Below, one piece after another: positions 35,376 through 45,225 of a stretch of DNA of 64,000 bases. Position 1 is the first letter of the stretch, and every line of letters starts with the position of its first letter. The stretch is from Aureibaculum flavum (lineage in GTDB: Bacteria > Bacteroidota > Bacteroidia > Flavobacteriales > Flavobacteriaceae), in contig NZ_JAEHFJ010000011.1 in NCBI RefSeq assembly GCF_016406085.1, positions 93,589 through 157,588 of the forward strand, in the 5' to 3' direction. Both the position numbers and the translations under genes were made by a program. Under the pieces are notes generated by a model, which worked only from the letters and a program-made list of their open reading frames with translations, made no database searches and was not told where the DNA came from.

Positions 35376-36053
35376 TTACAAAGAGTTGTAATAAATAACC
35401 AATTTAAGTAAATCGCCTTCTTTTTTAGGATTCAATTTCTTATCCTTAGCATAAGACTTCATAATTTTTACTTTACTTGAAAATAATTTAAAAATATCTT
35501 TCTTTTTGTTTGGAACTTCTATCGCAGAATGATCAAAATATCCTATAAATAATTTGTCTTTCATCCGTTTTAAAGTAGGAGGTCGGTATTCTTCATATCC
35601 AGTTTTCGCTTCAAATTCCTCAAAATATTTTATTATTTCCTTATTCAATAAAGATATTTTATCTCCTTTATAGAGAACTGTAAAAAAGCCGAGACTTTCT
35701 TTTTCTTCAATATTATAATTATATACTTTATATACCTTTTTTTGATTTATAAAAGTTATTTCATTATCAAATGTTTTAGCAACTGCAAAAAATTTACCAT
35801 CACTTTCAATGACTATTTCACCTTTATAAGCGTCAAAATTTGCATTATAAATAGTATTATTATTAGATAATTTAGCAGGCGAAAATTTATCATTAATATA
35901 AATACTCCCTACTAAATCTTTATCTCGTAAATCAACACCAAATACCAAATGAGAATAATCTACAAATCGATCAGATACTATGGAGGCAGATTGAAATTGC
36001 CCATAAGAGCTAACTCCCATCAATATCATAAAAAAATATGCAAATTTTATCAT
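35376..36053 (-). CDS. Secreted protein of unknown function
   Basis: A 225-residue protein with a signal peptide ending near SSYGQ. The rest is rich in Lys and aromatic residues with beta-strand-like segments (KDLVGSIYINDKF, GEIVIESDGKFFAVAKTF) and a basic C-terminus. The layout recalls short secreted Bacteroidota proteins with no assigned domain. It converges on tsaB with zero spacing and lies 21 bp downstream of the mscS gene on the same strand. I do not recognise a family. Confidence 0.7.
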   Translation of the reverse strand: MIKFAYFFMILMGVSSYGQFQSASIVSDRFVDYSHLVFGVDLRDKDLVGSIYINDKFSPAKLSNNNTIYNANFDAYKGEIVIESDGKFFAVAKTFDNEITFINQKKVYKVYNYNIEEKESLGFFTVLYKGDKISLLNKEIIKYFEEFEAKTGYEEYRPPTLKRMKDKLFIGYFDHSAIEVPNKKKDIFKLFSSKVKIMKSYAKDKKLNPKKEGDLLKLVIYYNSL

Positions 36054-36074
36054 CTGTATAATATTTGAAAATAA

Positions 36075-36887
36075 TTATCCTTTCTTTTGAATTTCAACAG
36101 CATGTGGGTAAGGTATTTCAATACCAGCTTTATCTAATGCTAATTTCACATTTTCAGTAGTTGCAAAATATACATCCCAATAATGTTCAGGTTTACACCA
36201 AGGTCTAACCGCAAAATTAACAGAGCTATCAGCCAGTTCAGAAACGTTCACAGTTGGGGCAGGGTCAGATAAAACATTAGCACCAGTACTAATTACATTT
36301 AACAATACTTCTTTGGTTTGTTTAATATCTGAGTCATAGCCTACACCGAAAGTTAAATCAACTCTTATTTTACCTTCTTCGGTATAATTTACAATGTTTC
36401 CATTAGATAATGTACCATTAGGTATAATTACTAATTTGTTATCAGGTGTAATAATTTTAGTGGTAAAAATTTGAATTTCTTTTACAACTCCAATTTCTCC
36501 TTGAGCTTCAATTAAGTCTCCAATTTTAATAGGTTTAAAAATCATTAACAATACTCCACCAGCAAAATTAGCAAGTGAACCTTGAAGAGCTAAACCTATA
36601 GCTAAACCAGCTGCAGCTAAAATAGCAGCGAAAGATGCGGTTGGAATACCTAAAATACCTAAAATCGTAATAATTAAGATTATTTTTAAAGCCCAACCTA
36701 TTAAATTCGTTAAGAATTTTTGTAGACTTTCATCATAATTTTTTTTAGCCATTAAACTGGCTACAGTCTTCATTAATTTTTTAATAACCCAAGAGCCAAC
36801 TATCCATATAACGATGGCACCAATGATACTGAAACCATAAGTAGCTAAGAAGGTTGTAATACTCGCAATAATACTGTCAAAATCCAT
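36075..36887 (-). CDS. MscS-family small-conductance mechanosensitive channel
   Basis: A 270-residue protein starting at the ATG at 36887 (MDFDSIIAS). The open frame reaches 37013, but that part overlaps the DUF1304 gene. Three N-terminal transmembrane helices end in the pore helix AAAGLAIGLALQGSLANFAGGVLLMIFKPIKIGD, the MscS signature. A beta domain (EAQGEIGVVKEI, IPNGTLSNGNIVNYT) and an alpha/beta C-terminus (EIPYPHAVEIQ) follow. It opens on membrane tension during hypo-osmotic shock. It lies 14 bp downstream of the DUF1304 gene. Confidence 0.93.
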   Translation of the reverse strand: MDFDSIIASITTFLATYGFSIIGAIVIWIVGSWVIKKLMKTVASLMAKKNYDESLQKFLTNLIGWALKIILIITILGILGIPTASFAAILAAAGLAIGLALQGSLANFAGGVLLMIFKPIKIGDLIEAQGEIGVVKEIQIFTTKIITPDNKLVIIPNGTLSNGNIVNYTEEGKIRVDLTFGVGYDSDIKQTKEVLLNVISTGANVLSDPAPTVNVSELADSSVNFAVRPWCKPEHYWDVYFATTENVKLALDKAGIEIPYPHAVEIQKKG

Positions 36888-36901
36888 ATTTAGTTTTTTT
36901 G

Positions 36902-37261
36902 TTAAGTGAAAAGAATTGTAATTAAAGCAAGAACAGCTGGTACTCCTTGAATGTAAAATAGTTTTATTTTCTTTGTTGAATAAGCACCGTAGATACCTGC
37001 AATAATGACGCAAGATAAAAAGAATATTGCAATTTGGTCAGGAAAACTTTTGTTTACTAATGACCACACAAGGCCTGCCGCTAAAAAACCATTATACAAA
37101 CCTTGATTTGCTGCCAATACCACCGTTTGTTTTGCTAAGTCAATGGATAGCCCAAAAGCTTTCAGTGCCCTCGGTGTTGTCCATAAAAACATTTCTAATA
37201 TTAGAAAATAGAAATGCAATAGAGCCACAAGTACAATTAAGGCAAGTTGAATCGTTTTCAT
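36902..37261 (-). CDS. DUF1304 family four-helix membrane protein
   Basis: A 119-residue protein with four transmembrane helices. It carries the family pattern: [12 protein letters not shown] in helix 1, then [18 protein letters not shown], and [12 protein letters not shown]. The function of DUF1304 is unknown. Its ATG overlaps the stop of the upstream DUF255 gene by 4 bases, so the two are translationally coupled. Confidence 0.88.
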   Translation of the reverse strand: MKTIQLALIVLVALLHFYFLILEMFLWTTPRALKAFGLSIDLAKQTVVLAANQGLYNGFLAAGLVWSLVNKSFPDQIAIFFLSCVIIAGIYGAYSTKKIKLFYIQGVPAVLALITILFT

Positions 37262-39393
37262 TTTAAAAGTATTTTAATTTGTTCAAGTGCTTTTGCTGTT
37301 TCATTAACAGGCAATTGACAAGTACCATCAATGCAGACATAAAAAGTGGTTTCATTTTTTGAATACTTATATTCTAATAAAGGCATATTGCTATCAGTAG
37401 TGCTGCCAACGATTAACTTATTGGGGATATATTTCTTATTAAATTCTTTTAATTTTTCTAAAGCATCTTCACCAACGATCGCTACTTCATAAAAATCACC
37501 TATAAAATTTGAATATAATAACAACCAATTGGATGCTCCACCAGCATATTTTGAAGCTTTCTCCTTAACATTATGCAACATTTGATTAGCATTTTTAGCA
37601 TAAGTTGGATTCGCAAAATAATGTCCGAGTTTAAATAAATTATTCGCCATTATGGAATTTGAAGAAGGAATTACGTTATCATCAGTTTCAATTTTTCGAG
37701 TTATTAATTGTTTATCCTCATCAGAGGTAAAGAAGAATAGTTGACTCTTGTCATCATAAAAATGATCATAACAATAATCTGTCATTTTTTTTGCGTCATT
37801 TAACCATTGCTCATCAAGAGTAACTTCATACAGATTAATAAATGCGTCAATTGTTGTGGCATAATCAATCATGTAAGCATTAATGCTACTTTTTCCATTC
37901 TTGTAATTTCTGAATAAACTACCATCAGCCTTATGCTGTGTTTTGTTAATAAAATTAGCTGTTTTTAGTGCTCTTTCTAAAAAACGCTTATCATCAAAAA
38001 CACGATATGCATCAACATAACCTTTAAGCATTAAAGCATTCCATTCTGTCAGTATTTTATCATCTAAACGTGGACGGTCTTTTTTACCTCTGGCTCTAAG
38101 TAAGGTCTCTTTCCATATCGTTACTTTTTTGGAAAGATCCTCTTTAGAGATTTGAAAATTTTCTAAAATGTCATCATTTGTTTCGATACGATTTAAATGA
38201 TAGGTTTCGTTTTCCCATTTAAAAGTATCTTTAATATTGTAATAGGCAGCAAATAAATCGAAATCTCCCGAGTCTTCGAGATTAAGAATGTTTTTTAACT
38301 CGTCTTTTTTCCAAACATAAAAAGCTCCTTCTTCTAATTCGCCTTTTTCATTATTACTATCCGCATCAAGCGAAGAGTAAAACGCACCAGTTTTATCCAT
38401 TAACTCACGTTCTACAAATGCAGTAGTTTCATAGACAATCTCTTTGTATAAAGGGTTTTTAGTAACCAAGTATGCATTTGAATATAAACTAACCAATTGG
38501 CCATTGTCATAAAGCATTTTTTCGAAATGCGGAATGTGCCATTTAGCATCTACCGAATAGCGAGCAAAACCACCACCAACTTGATCGTATAAACCGCCAT
38601 ACGCCATATTTGTTAACGAGGTATTTACATAATCCATTATTTTATCATCAGCATTTTGAACTGCATATCGCAATAAAAATTGATAATTGTTAGGCATAGG
38701 AAATTTAGGAGCACCGGCATTCCCGCCAAGGTCTGTATCCATGTATTTCTTCCAATTCTCAACGATGGTATCTAATTCAATTGTAGAGTATTCTTTTTCA
38801 GAAGTATTAATGGTAACCAAGTCAGATTGCTGTACGCCAGTAGTTAATTGCGTAGCATACTCTTCCATTTTTTCAGGATTTTCCTTGTACAATTTTGTGA
38901 TTTGTTCTAAGGCACTTACCCAGTTTTCTTTCGGAAAATAAGTACCACCCCAAACAGGTCTGCCATCAGGTAAAGCGATACAGTTTAGAGGCCAACCGCC
39001 GCTACCTGTCATTAATTGCACGGCATTCATATATACTTGATCAACATCAGGTCTTTCTTCTCGGTCTACTTTTATATTGATAAAGTTTTGGTTCATGAGT
39101 TTTGCCACAGTTGAATCTTCAAAACTTTCATGTTCCATCACATGACACCAATGACATGCAGCATAACCAATGGAAATTAAAATAAGTTTGTTTTCCTTTT
39201 TAGCCAATTCTAAAGTTTCATCATTCCATGCGTGCCAATCTACAGGATTGTGAGCATGTTGCAATAAATAGGGGCTAGTTTCATTGATAAGACTATTCGT
39301 GTACTTATGTTTTGTCATCTCTTCTTTATTTTGACTATTGCAGCTAATCATAAGAATACCACATAATGATAGGAGAAAATATTTTTGAATCAT
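37258..39393 (-). CDS. Thioredoxin-like/DUF255 lipoprotein (YyaL/SPATA20 type)
   Basis: A 711-residue protein with a lipoprotein signal (LMISC). Residues about 30-190 form the DUF255 thioredoxin-like domain, with [11 protein letters not shown], the active-site-like [14 protein letters not shown] and [13 protein letters not shown]-terminal (alpha/alpha)6-like domain follows (about 230-690: [44 protein letters not shown]). The family is widespread, and its biochemical role is not settled; a thiol redox or N-acyl-glucosamine-epimerase-related function has been suggested. The lipid anchor places it in the envelope. It heads a three-gene operon with DUF1304 and mscS. Confidence 0.92.
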   Translation of the reverse strand: MIQKYFLLSLCGILMISCNSQNKEEMTKHKYTNSLINETSPYLLQHAHNPVDWHAWNDETLELAKKENKLILISIGYAACHWCHVMEHESFEDSTVAKLMNQNFINIKVDREERPDVDQVYMNAVQLMTGSGGWPLNCIALPDGRPVWGGTYFPKENWVSALEQITKLYKENPEKMEEYATQLTTGVQQSDLVTINTSEKEYSTIELDTIVENWKKYMDTDLGGNAGAPKFPMPNNYQFLLRYAVQNADDKIMDYVNTSLTNMAYGGLYDQVGGGFARYSVDAKWHIPHFEKMLYDNGQLVSLYSNAYLVTKNPLYKEIVYETTAFVERELMDKTGAFYSSLDADSNNEKGELEEGAFYVWKKDELKNILNLEDSGDFDLFAAYYNIKDTFKWENETYHLNRIETNDDILENFQISKEDLSKKVTIWKETLLRARGKKDRPRLDDKILTEWNALMLKGYVDAYRVFDDKRFLERALKTANFINKTQHKADGSLFRNYKNGKSSINAYMIDYATTIDAFINLYEVTLDEQWLNDAKKMTDYCYDHFYDDKSQLFFFTSDEDKQLITRKIETDDNVIPSSNSIMANNLFKLGHYFANPTYAKNANQMLHNVKEKASKYAGGASNWLLLYSNFIGDFYEVAIVGEDALEKLKEFNKKYIPNKLIVGSTTDSNMPLLEYKYSKNETTFYVCIDGTCQLPVNETAKALEQIKILLK

Positions 39394-39487
39394 GATTTTT
39401 AAATTGTGATAAAGATAAGGAATAATGACAAGCCTCTTAAAGCTATTTTAAGTGTTACAAAAATAGAAGAAAGTGATGTAAATAAAA

Positions 39488-39514
39488 AAACGTTTTGAAA
39501 AGTTCAAAACGTTT
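39488..39514 (-). terminator. Rho-independent terminator of the dodecin gene
   Basis: A 12-bp perfect stem (AAACGTTTTGAA / TTCAAAACGTTT) with a 3-nt loop is followed on the minus strand by TTTTATTT. It lies 24 bp after the dodecin stop and may also stop transcripts from the other side. Confidence 0.85.
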
Positions 39515-39538
39515 TAAATTTATTATAAAAAGGTAGCG

Positions 39539-39739
39539 TTATTGAACTTCAAAAGTAATTTTTACATTTACTCTAAATTCTTCTACATCACCATCTTTTA
39601 CAACTGCACTTTGAGATTGTACAAATACAGATTTGATATGCTTTACACTTTTAGATGCATGCTTTACTGCTTTTCGAGTAGCTTCTTCCCAGCTTTTGTC
39701 AGAATTCGCCATTACTTCAATTACTTTCATTACTGCCAT
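39539..39739 (-). CDS. Dodecin family flavin-binding protein
   Basis: A 66-residue protein starting MAVMKVIEVMANSDKSWEEA at 39739. The frame is open to 39796, but a TAAATTTG promoter element (39791-39784) lies inside that extension. The beta-alpha-beta-beta layout with KAVKHASKSVKHIKSV and a final VNVKITFEV matches dodecin, a dodecameric hollow sphere that binds and protects flavins. The gene is monocistronic: its own promoter overlaps the end of nfu and a terminator follows. Confidence 0.92.
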   Translation of the reverse strand: MAVMKVIEVMANSDKSWEEATRKAVKHASKSVKHIKSVFVQSQSAVVKDGDVEEFRVNVKITFEVQ

Positions 39740-39783
39740 AATATTTGATTTTAAGTTTATAAAATGAGTGAATTGTAAATATA

Positions 39784-39791
39784 CAAATTTA
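39784..39791 (-). promoter_or_regulatory. -7 element of the dodecin promoter
   Basis: On the minus strand TAAATTTG matches TAnnTTTG, giving a predicted start near 39780 and a 41-nt leader. It overlaps the stop codon of the upstream nfu gene, so it decides the dodecin start codon. Confidence 0.5.
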
Positions 39792-40682
39792 TCCATTTAA
39801 AGCGACTACCTCCTCTATCTTATTGGGCAACAGTTGTTTTAAAGTGGCCTCAATTCCACTTTTAAGAGTAATAGTAGAAGAAGGGCAACCACTACAGGCT
39901 CCTTGTAAAATTACGCTTACTGTTTTTGTACTGGCATCGTATGATTGAAACATAATATTTCCACCATCAGAGGTTACTGCAGGCTTTATATATTCATCTA
40001 AAATAGCAATAATTTCTTGCGAAATGTCATCTAAGTTTCCTGTGACAATTGGTTCTATTACTACTTTCTTATGCACTATAGGTACATAATTTTCTGTAAT
40101 TATAGGTTTAGATTCTGTCAAATATTTTTTTAAAAAATCACGTAGAGCAGTTGTTATTTCGAACCATTCAACACTGTTGTTTTTTGTAATCGAAACGTAA
40201 TTATTAGAAATAAAGACCTCATTTACAAATGGAAAACTATATAATTCTTTGGCAATAGGAACTTCTAATGCATCTTCTAATGAAGTAACTTCAATATTTT
40301 CTGAAGTCAATAATTGATTACTTACAAATTTCATAACCCCAGGGTTTGGAGTGCTTTCTGCATATACATCAACAATTTTCTTTTTAGATTCAATTTTTGA
40401 ATTAAATAAACTATCGTTTACTTTAAGATAATTTTCGATAATGGCTTTAAGTTCATCTTGAACATCAGTCCATTCTACAATATCAAAGCGTTCAACAGCA
40501 ATAAAATTTACGGTTACAAATACTTTTTTAACAAAAGGTAAATGAAAAAGCTCTTGAATAAATGTTGAGTTTTTTACATCTTCAACAGAATTATACTCAA
40601 AGCTTCCTTCCGTTAAAATTTTATTGGCCACAAACTTAATTATGGTAGGCGTTTTAGTACTTTCTATATCTATTTTTAACAT
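39789..40682 (-). CDS. Nfu-type iron-sulfur scaffold with duplicated N-terminal domain
   Basis: A 297-residue protein from the ATG at 40682. Two tandem Nfu_N domains are visible: about residues 3-90 (TPTIIKFVANKIL...LPFVKKVFVTVNF) and 108-190 (NPGVMKFVSNQLL...FPFVNEVFISNNY). A C-terminal NifU domain (about 220-297) carries GACSGCPSS, the CxxC that holds a [4Fe-4S] cluster. It is a carrier that inserts clusters into target proteins. The duplicated N-terminal domain is unlike the single-domain mitochondrial NFU1. It diverges from the type IX cargo gene across only about 60 bp. Confidence 0.93.
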   Translation of the reverse strand: MLKIDIESTKTPTIIKFVANKILTEGSFEYNSVEDVKNSTFIQELFHLPFVKKVFVTVNFIAVERFDIVEWTDVQDELKAIIENYLKVNDSLFNSKIESKKKIVDVYAESTPNPGVMKFVSNQLLTSENIEVTSLEDALEVPIAKELYSFPFVNEVFISNNYVSITKNNSVEWFEITTALRDFLKKYLTESKPIITENYVPIVHKKVVIEPIVTGNLDDISQEIIAILDEYIKPAVTSDGGNIMFQSYDASTKTVSVILQGACSGCPSSTITLKSGIEATLKQLLPNKIEEVVALNG

Positions 40683-40712
40683 CTTCAAATTAATTTATTA
40701 CAAAAGTAATAC

Positions 40713-40720
40713 TATATTTG
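40713..40720 (+). promoter_or_regulatory. -7 element of the type IX cargo gene promoter
   Basis: TATATTTG matches TAnnTTTG. The predicted start near 40724 lies downstream of the first possible TTG codon (40718), which supports use of the TTG at 40742 as start codon. No -33 TTG is present. Confidence 0.45.
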
Positions 40721-40741
40721 ATACAACCTAAACTTATTCAT

Positions 40742-43417
40742 TTGAAGAGAAATTACTTTTTCATCTTATTTTTTCTGCTTTTAACCCTAAATACTTTTTC
40801 ACAAAAGGAAGCATCGCATTGGTATTTTGGTAATAAGGCTGGCTTAGATTTTAGTACAGGTGTACCCACAGCAGATGCCAATGGCGTTTTATCTACAACG
40901 GAGGGCTGTGCATCGATATCTGATATTGGTGGTGATCTTTTATTTTATACGGATGGCTCTACTGTTTGGAATAAAAACCATACTACTATGCCTAGTGGAA
41001 GTGGGTTATTAGGGGATTCTTCTAGTTCGCAATCCGCCATTATTGTACCTAAACCTGATGATAATAATATCTATTATATCTTTACTGTAGATTGGTCTGG
41101 AGGTGAAAATGGACTCAATTATTACACTGTTGATATGACTTTAGATAGTGGTTTGGGTGATGTTATTGGAACTAGTAATTCGCCTAATGCAACAAAGCTA
41201 TTGTCTTTGCCTGTATCTGAAAAAATTACAGCTATAAAAGTAAAAGATGAAGAAGCTTTTTGGGTAATTGCGACTAAGGAAGGACGTTTTTATGTCTATA
41301 AAGTTGATGAAAACGGAGTTGAAAGTACGCCTGTTACTGGTAATCTTGGTTTTATGAACCCTGATGATATGAGAGGGTATTTGAAAACATCACCTGATGG
41401 AAAATTTTTGGTTTCCGCAAATATGTCTTCAGGTACTTTTTTATATGATTTTGATAGTGCAACAGGTCGTGTTTCGAACCAACGTCGATTAGAGTTGTCA
41501 GACGAGTTTGGTTACGGTGTTGAATTTTCTCCATTAAGTAAAAAATTATATATCTCCACGGGTAATTTTGGTAGAAATGGACCTTATTTAGAAAAACTAT
41601 TCAAGTTTTCACTTGATTTAACAGATTCGTCTATTTCAAATATAAATGCCAATAGAATTGAGATGCATTCCTATATGAATTCAAGGGCCGCATTGCAAGT
41701 AGGTGTAGATGGTAAAATTTATAGAACCATAGATAATGCCTCTTTTTTAGGAGTCATTAATAATCCAGATAGTGATGGGGCTACCTATACTCATAATGCT
41801 ATAAGCTTAGGCGGAAGGTTAGGTACGCAAGGATTGCCACCTTTTATTCAATCGTTTTTTGCAGCTTTAATTAGTACGGAAAACCTCTGTTTGGGTAATG
41901 AGACTGCATTTTCAATAGAGTCTAATGAGCCTATTTTATCTATTGAATGGGGTTTTGGAGACGGGTCAACTTCAACAGATTTGGAGCCAACGCATACCTA
42001 CACAGCAGCAGCTGATTATATTGTTAATGTTGAGGTTACTACAGCTACAGAAACAAAAATAATTACACAGACAATTACCATTTTTGATGTCCCTGTGGTT
42101 ACCACTCCGATAGATTTGTTTCAATGTGATGATAATACGGATGGAATTACCTCTTTTAATCTAAATGAAGCGATTCCATTAATGGTTGGTAATCCAGAGA
42201 ATTTGAATATTAAATTTTATCAAAAGAATATTGATGCTGCAGAAGGCAATAGTGTCAATAGTATCCAGAACGCTCAAGCTTTTTCTAATGCACTAGCAAC
42301 TCAAGTTTATACACGTGTAGAAAATACGTATGGCTGTGAGAAAATTGTGGAAATCAATTTAAAAGTATCGTCAACTTCAATTAATTCAGATTATTCATTA
42401 ATTATAAATGAATGTGATGATAGCACTGACGGTGATGATACAAATGGATTTACATCATTTAATTTTGGGGATGCCTCAGCAACTATTTTAGATCAATTAC
42501 CAAGCAATCAGAATTTAGCGATTACCTATTACGAGAGCATGTCCGATGGACTGGAAGAAATAAATGCTATAAATCCGGAAAATTATACAAATACAACTGC
42601 TTTTACGCAAAAAATAGTCGTTCGAATAGAGAGTGAGGATAATAATAAGTGTTTAGGATTGGGGTATTTTATTACTTTACAAGTTAACGAGTTACCAAAT
42701 TTTGATCTTCCAGAAGAGGCTTTTGCATGTATAAACACCCCACAAGAACCTGTTGTTGTTTCAGTTATGAATCCACAAGATGTTTACAGTTATCAATGGA
42801 CTGATAACAGCGATAATGTATTGGTTAATGGTAATACGGCTTCTTATAATTTCACAGAACCAGGTAGTTATAAACTTACAGCTTACAATTCAGCAACCAA
42901 CTGTTCAAGAACAAAAACCATTTTGATTAGTTCATCTAATATTGCTGCTTTTCAAGATTTTAAGGTGGAAGATGCAGCAGAAAATAATACAGTAACTGTT
43001 AATGTTTCAGGTGAAGGAGATTATGAATATGCACTAGACAATCAGTATGGTTTATACCAAGATTCTAATATGTTTGAGAATGTTACTTCGGGTATTCATA
43101 CCATATACATTAAAGATAAAAATGGCTGTGGTACCTTAGAAGAAGAAGTTTCTGTCATTGGTTTTCCTAAATTTTTTACGCCAAACGGTGATGGATTTAA
43201 TGATTTTTGGCAAATAGATGGAGTAAGCTTTCAACCTACTTCTCTTATTTATATTTTTGATAGATTTGGAAAGGTGATCACAAAAATTGAACCCACCTCG
43301 GAAGGATGGAATGGAACATATAGAGGTAAATTATTGCCAGAATCTGACTATTGGTTTAAGGTAAAACTAGAAGATGGAAGAACGTTAAAAGGCAACTTTA
43401 GCTTAATTAGACGATAG
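40742..43417 (+). CDS. Large type IX-secreted protein with PKD domain and gliding-motility C-terminal (type B sorting) domain
   Basis: About 891 residues. No ATG occurs at the start; TTG at 40742 gives a standard signal peptide (MKRNYFFILFFLLLTLNTFSQ). Residues about 30-385 look like a beta-propeller (SHWYFGNKAGLDFSTG, then SAIIVPKPDDNNIYYIFTVD). A PKD domain (about 395-455) with WGFGDGSTSTDLEPTHTY comes next, then Ig-like repeats with DDSTDGDD-type acidic loops. The last ~85 residues (FTPNGDGFNDFWQI to GNFSLIRR) are a CHU_C/type B sorting domain. It is exported across the outer membrane by the type IX system. The PorP/SprF gene follows by 30 bp. Confidence 0.92.
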   Translation: MKRNYFFILFFLLLTLNTFSQKEASHWYFGNKAGLDFSTGVPTADANGVLSTTEGCASISDIGGDLLFYTDGSTVWNKNHTTMPSGSGLLGDSSSSQSAIIVPKPDDNNIYYIFTVDWSGGENGLNYYTVDMTLDSGLGDVIGTSNSPNATKLLSLPVSEKITAIKVKDEEAFWVIATKEGRFYVYKVDENGVESTPVTGNLGFMNPDDMRGYLKTSPDGKFLVSANMSSGTFLYDFDSATGRVSNQRRLELSDEFGYGVEFSPLSKKLYISTGNFGRNGPYLEKLFKFSLDLTDSSISNINANRIEMHSYMNSRAALQVGVDGKIYRTIDNASFLGVINNPDSDGATYTHNAISLGGRLGTQGLPPFIQSFFAALISTENLCLGNETAFSIESNEPILSIEWGFGDGSTSTDLEPTHTYTAAADYIVNVEVTTATETKIITQTITIFDVPVVTTPIDLFQCDDNTDGITSFNLNEAIPLMVGNPENLNIKFYQKNIDAAEGNSVNSIQNAQAFSNALATQVYTRVENTYGCEKIVEINLKVSSTSINSDYSLIINECDDSTDGDDTNGFTSFNFGDASATILDQLPSNQNLAITYYESMSDGLEEINAINPENYTNTTAFTQKIVVRIESEDNNKCLGLGYFITLQVNELPNFDLPEEAFACINTPQEPVVVSVMNPQDVYSYQWTDNSDNVLVNGNTASYNFTEPGSYKLTAYNSATNCSRTKTILISSSNIAAFQDFKVEDAAENNTVTVNVSGEGDYEYALDNQYGLYQDSNMFENVTSGIHTIYIKDKNGCGTLEEEVSVIGFPKFFTPNGDGFNDFWQIDGVSFQPTSLIYIFDRFGKVITKIEPTSEGWNGTYRGKLLPESDYWFKVKLEDGRTLKGNFSLIRR

Positions 43418-43447
43418 TTAATAAAAAGACTCAAGAAATTTTATTTA

Positions 43448-44443
43448 ATGAATGATTTAAAAAAATATTTAGCATTAGTAATAATTGCTTTTAGTACTTT
43501 CAGTTTGAAAGCTCAGGGCACTTTGCCTATTTATTCTGATTATTTGTCAGATAACGTCTTCTTGGTGCATCCAGCAGCAGCCGGTATTGGGAATTCAGCT
43601 AAGTTTAGACTAACACACAGACAACAATGGTCAGATAATGAAGATGCACCATCTTTACAAACATTAACTTACCATCAAGGATTTGGAAAAGGAATGGCTT
43701 TGGGGGGCATGTTATTTAATGATAAGAATGGATATCATTCGCAATTAGGAGTTCGTGCTACGTATGCCTATCATCTTAATTTTGGGAGAGATGATGCCTT
43801 AAATCAGCTTTCGTTATCGCTATCTGGTTCTTATGTCCAAAATAGTTTAGATCAACGTAGTTTTACTGCTTATGACCCTGTTATTTCACAGGTTATAGAA
43901 TCCGATCATTATGTAAATGCTGATTTTAGTGCAGCTTACTTTAATTTAGATGGTTATGTTTATTTAACAGCAAAAAATCTGTTGTTAAATACTAAAAATT
44001 CTGTAGATAACAATTACAATTCATTGAATTTACGTACCTATCTATTAAATATGGGTTACTTTTTTGGTTGGGAAAAGCGATTTCAGGTAGAGCCCTCTGT
44101 AATGTTGCAGTATGTTGAAAAAACAGGTGAATTTAATATTGACCTAAATGCCAAAGTTTATAAGCTATTAGATAGAAATAAGCGTATATGGTTTGCCTTA
44201 AGTTACCGTCAAAGTTTAGATGGTAATAAATTACAAGAGTTAAGTCAATTAACCCCAATTGCGGGATTTGAAATTGATCGTTATTTACTATCATATACCT
44301 ACACGCATCAATTGGGTAATGTAACTTATGCAAATGGAGGTTTTCATCAATTTACTCTAGGAATTAATTTATTCAATAAACGACCTAAGGACCAAGGTTA
44401 TATTCCTAGATTTAATCCATTTTTATTTAAAAATGATAATTAA
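43448..44443 (+). CDS. PorP/SprF-family outer-membrane protein (type IX secretion partner)
   Basis: A 331-residue beta-barrel protein with signal peptide (ends near LKAQG). Family blocks are NVFLVHPAAAGIG, RLTHRQQWSD and the C-terminal YTYTHQLGN..GGFHQFTLGINL. PorP/SprF proteins are usually encoded right after a type B sorting-domain protein and help export it or hold it on the surface. The 30-bp gap to the cargo gene fits this pairing. The gene converges on a minus-strand lipoprotein gene 8 bp away. Confidence 0.93.
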   Translation: MNDLKKYLALVIIAFSTFSLKAQGTLPIYSDYLSDNVFLVHPAAAGIGNSAKFRLTHRQQWSDNEDAPSLQTLTYHQGFGKGMALGGMLFNDKNGYHSQLGVRATYAYHLNFGRDDALNQLSLSLSGSYVQNSLDQRSFTAYDPVISQVIESDHYVNADFSAAYFNLDGYVYLTAKNLLLNTKNSVDNNYNSLNLRTYLLNMGYFFGWEKRFQVEPSVMLQYVEKTGEFNIDLNAKVYKLLDRNKRIWFALSYRQSLDGNKLQELSQLTPIAGFEIDRYLLSYTYTHQLGNVTYANGGFHQFTLGINLFNKRPKDQGYIPRFNPFLFKNDN

Positions 44444-44451
44444 CATTTAAA

Positions 44452-45123
44452 TTAATTTAAACGTTGTAGTTCCTCAACTAGCAAATCTTTCCGGATAAAA
44501 TCGTTAATAGAAACAGAATGTATAGATTGTCCATCTTGTTCATCCAATTTTCTATTGCTGTTAGTATCATTAGCAGTAGTAAAATAGATGTTTTTAGTTT
44601 CCGGAATGAATTTCCAACGTGTTAAGTGTTCATTAGATTTCGTAATCTTTGTAAAGTTTTTACCTTCATTAGTACTTAAGTATAATGCCGTAAAAGTCTC
44701 TTGTTTTTCATTGTTAGGAAACGAGTCAATTACTTGGTAAATCGTTGTGTTTAATGTTGGGTTAAGACTATCAATGAATCTCTCAAAAGAAATTATCTTT
44801 ATCTTTTTCTTGGTTAAAACGTGAGTTTCTTGTGTTTTTATATGTTGAAAAATTAAATTATCAATATAATTATTGTACCAATTGTCACTGTCATAAGAAC
44901 TTCTTTTTTGTTCGCGAACCACATTGTCTCGAACAGAGAAAACGATAAAATCGGTATTTTCAATAAGAGATGGTAAATCGGCAACAAGAGTTTTTACTGC
45001 CTTTTTCTGATTTTCTGATTTGTCAATAAATGGATTTGTATTTTTATCGTCTGCTGTTTTTACACAGGATAAGAATAGCATTCCGAAGCATGCTGTTGTC
45101 ATTAAAAAATTATACTTTTTCAT
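44452..45123 (-). CDS. Lipoprotein of unknown function
   Basis: A 223-residue protein with a clear lipoprotein signal (FLSC, Cys20). Middle segments such as TFTALYLSTNEGKNFTKITKSNEHLTRWKFIPETKNIYFTTANDTN resemble WD/BNR-type beta blades, and the end has a TNSNRKLDEQDG stretch that could bind calcium. No family is recognised. It may form an operon with the VWA-domain gene upstream, with about 100 bp between them. Confidence 0.7.
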   Translation of the reverse strand: MKKYNFLMTTACFGMLFLSCVKTADDKNTNPFIDKSENQKKAVKTLVADLPSLIENTDFIVFSVRDNVVREQKRSSYDSDNWYNNYIDNLIFQHIKTQETHVLTKKKIKIISFERFIDSLNPTLNTTIYQVIDSFPNNEKQETFTALYLSTNEGKNFTKITKSNEHLTRWKFIPETKNIYFTTANDTNSNRKLDEQDGQSIHSVSINDFIRKDLLVEELQRLN

Positions 45124-45190
45124 TATTTTTATATTTTTGAAAAATTGGAACTTTCAATTTGAAATTTGATTTTTAATTATGTTGAAAGGG

Positions 45191-45220
45191 ATTCCCTTCC
45201 CTTTGGGAAGGGTTAGGCAT
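45191..45220. repeat. Short palindromic intergenic repeat
   Basis: CCCTTCCC-ttt-GGGAAGGG (45194-45212) is a perfect 8-bp inverted repeat followed by TTAGGCATGGG. It is GC-rich compared with its surroundings and resembles the element at 48896-48923. Dispersed elements of this type are common in flavobacteria. Confidence 0.5.
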
Positions 45221-45225
45221 GGGCT

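Noticed and set aside
36888..37013. N-terminal extension of the MscS gene
   Set aside because: The extension overlaps the DUF1304 gene and does not look like protein sequence of the family; the ATG at 36887 gives the expected N-terminus.
40717..40724. Another TTTGATAC near the type IX cargo gene
   Set aside because: Here TTTG is itself the end of a -7 element (TATATTTG), there is no copy 21 bp away and no -7 element 32 nt downstream, so it is not the PUL operator.
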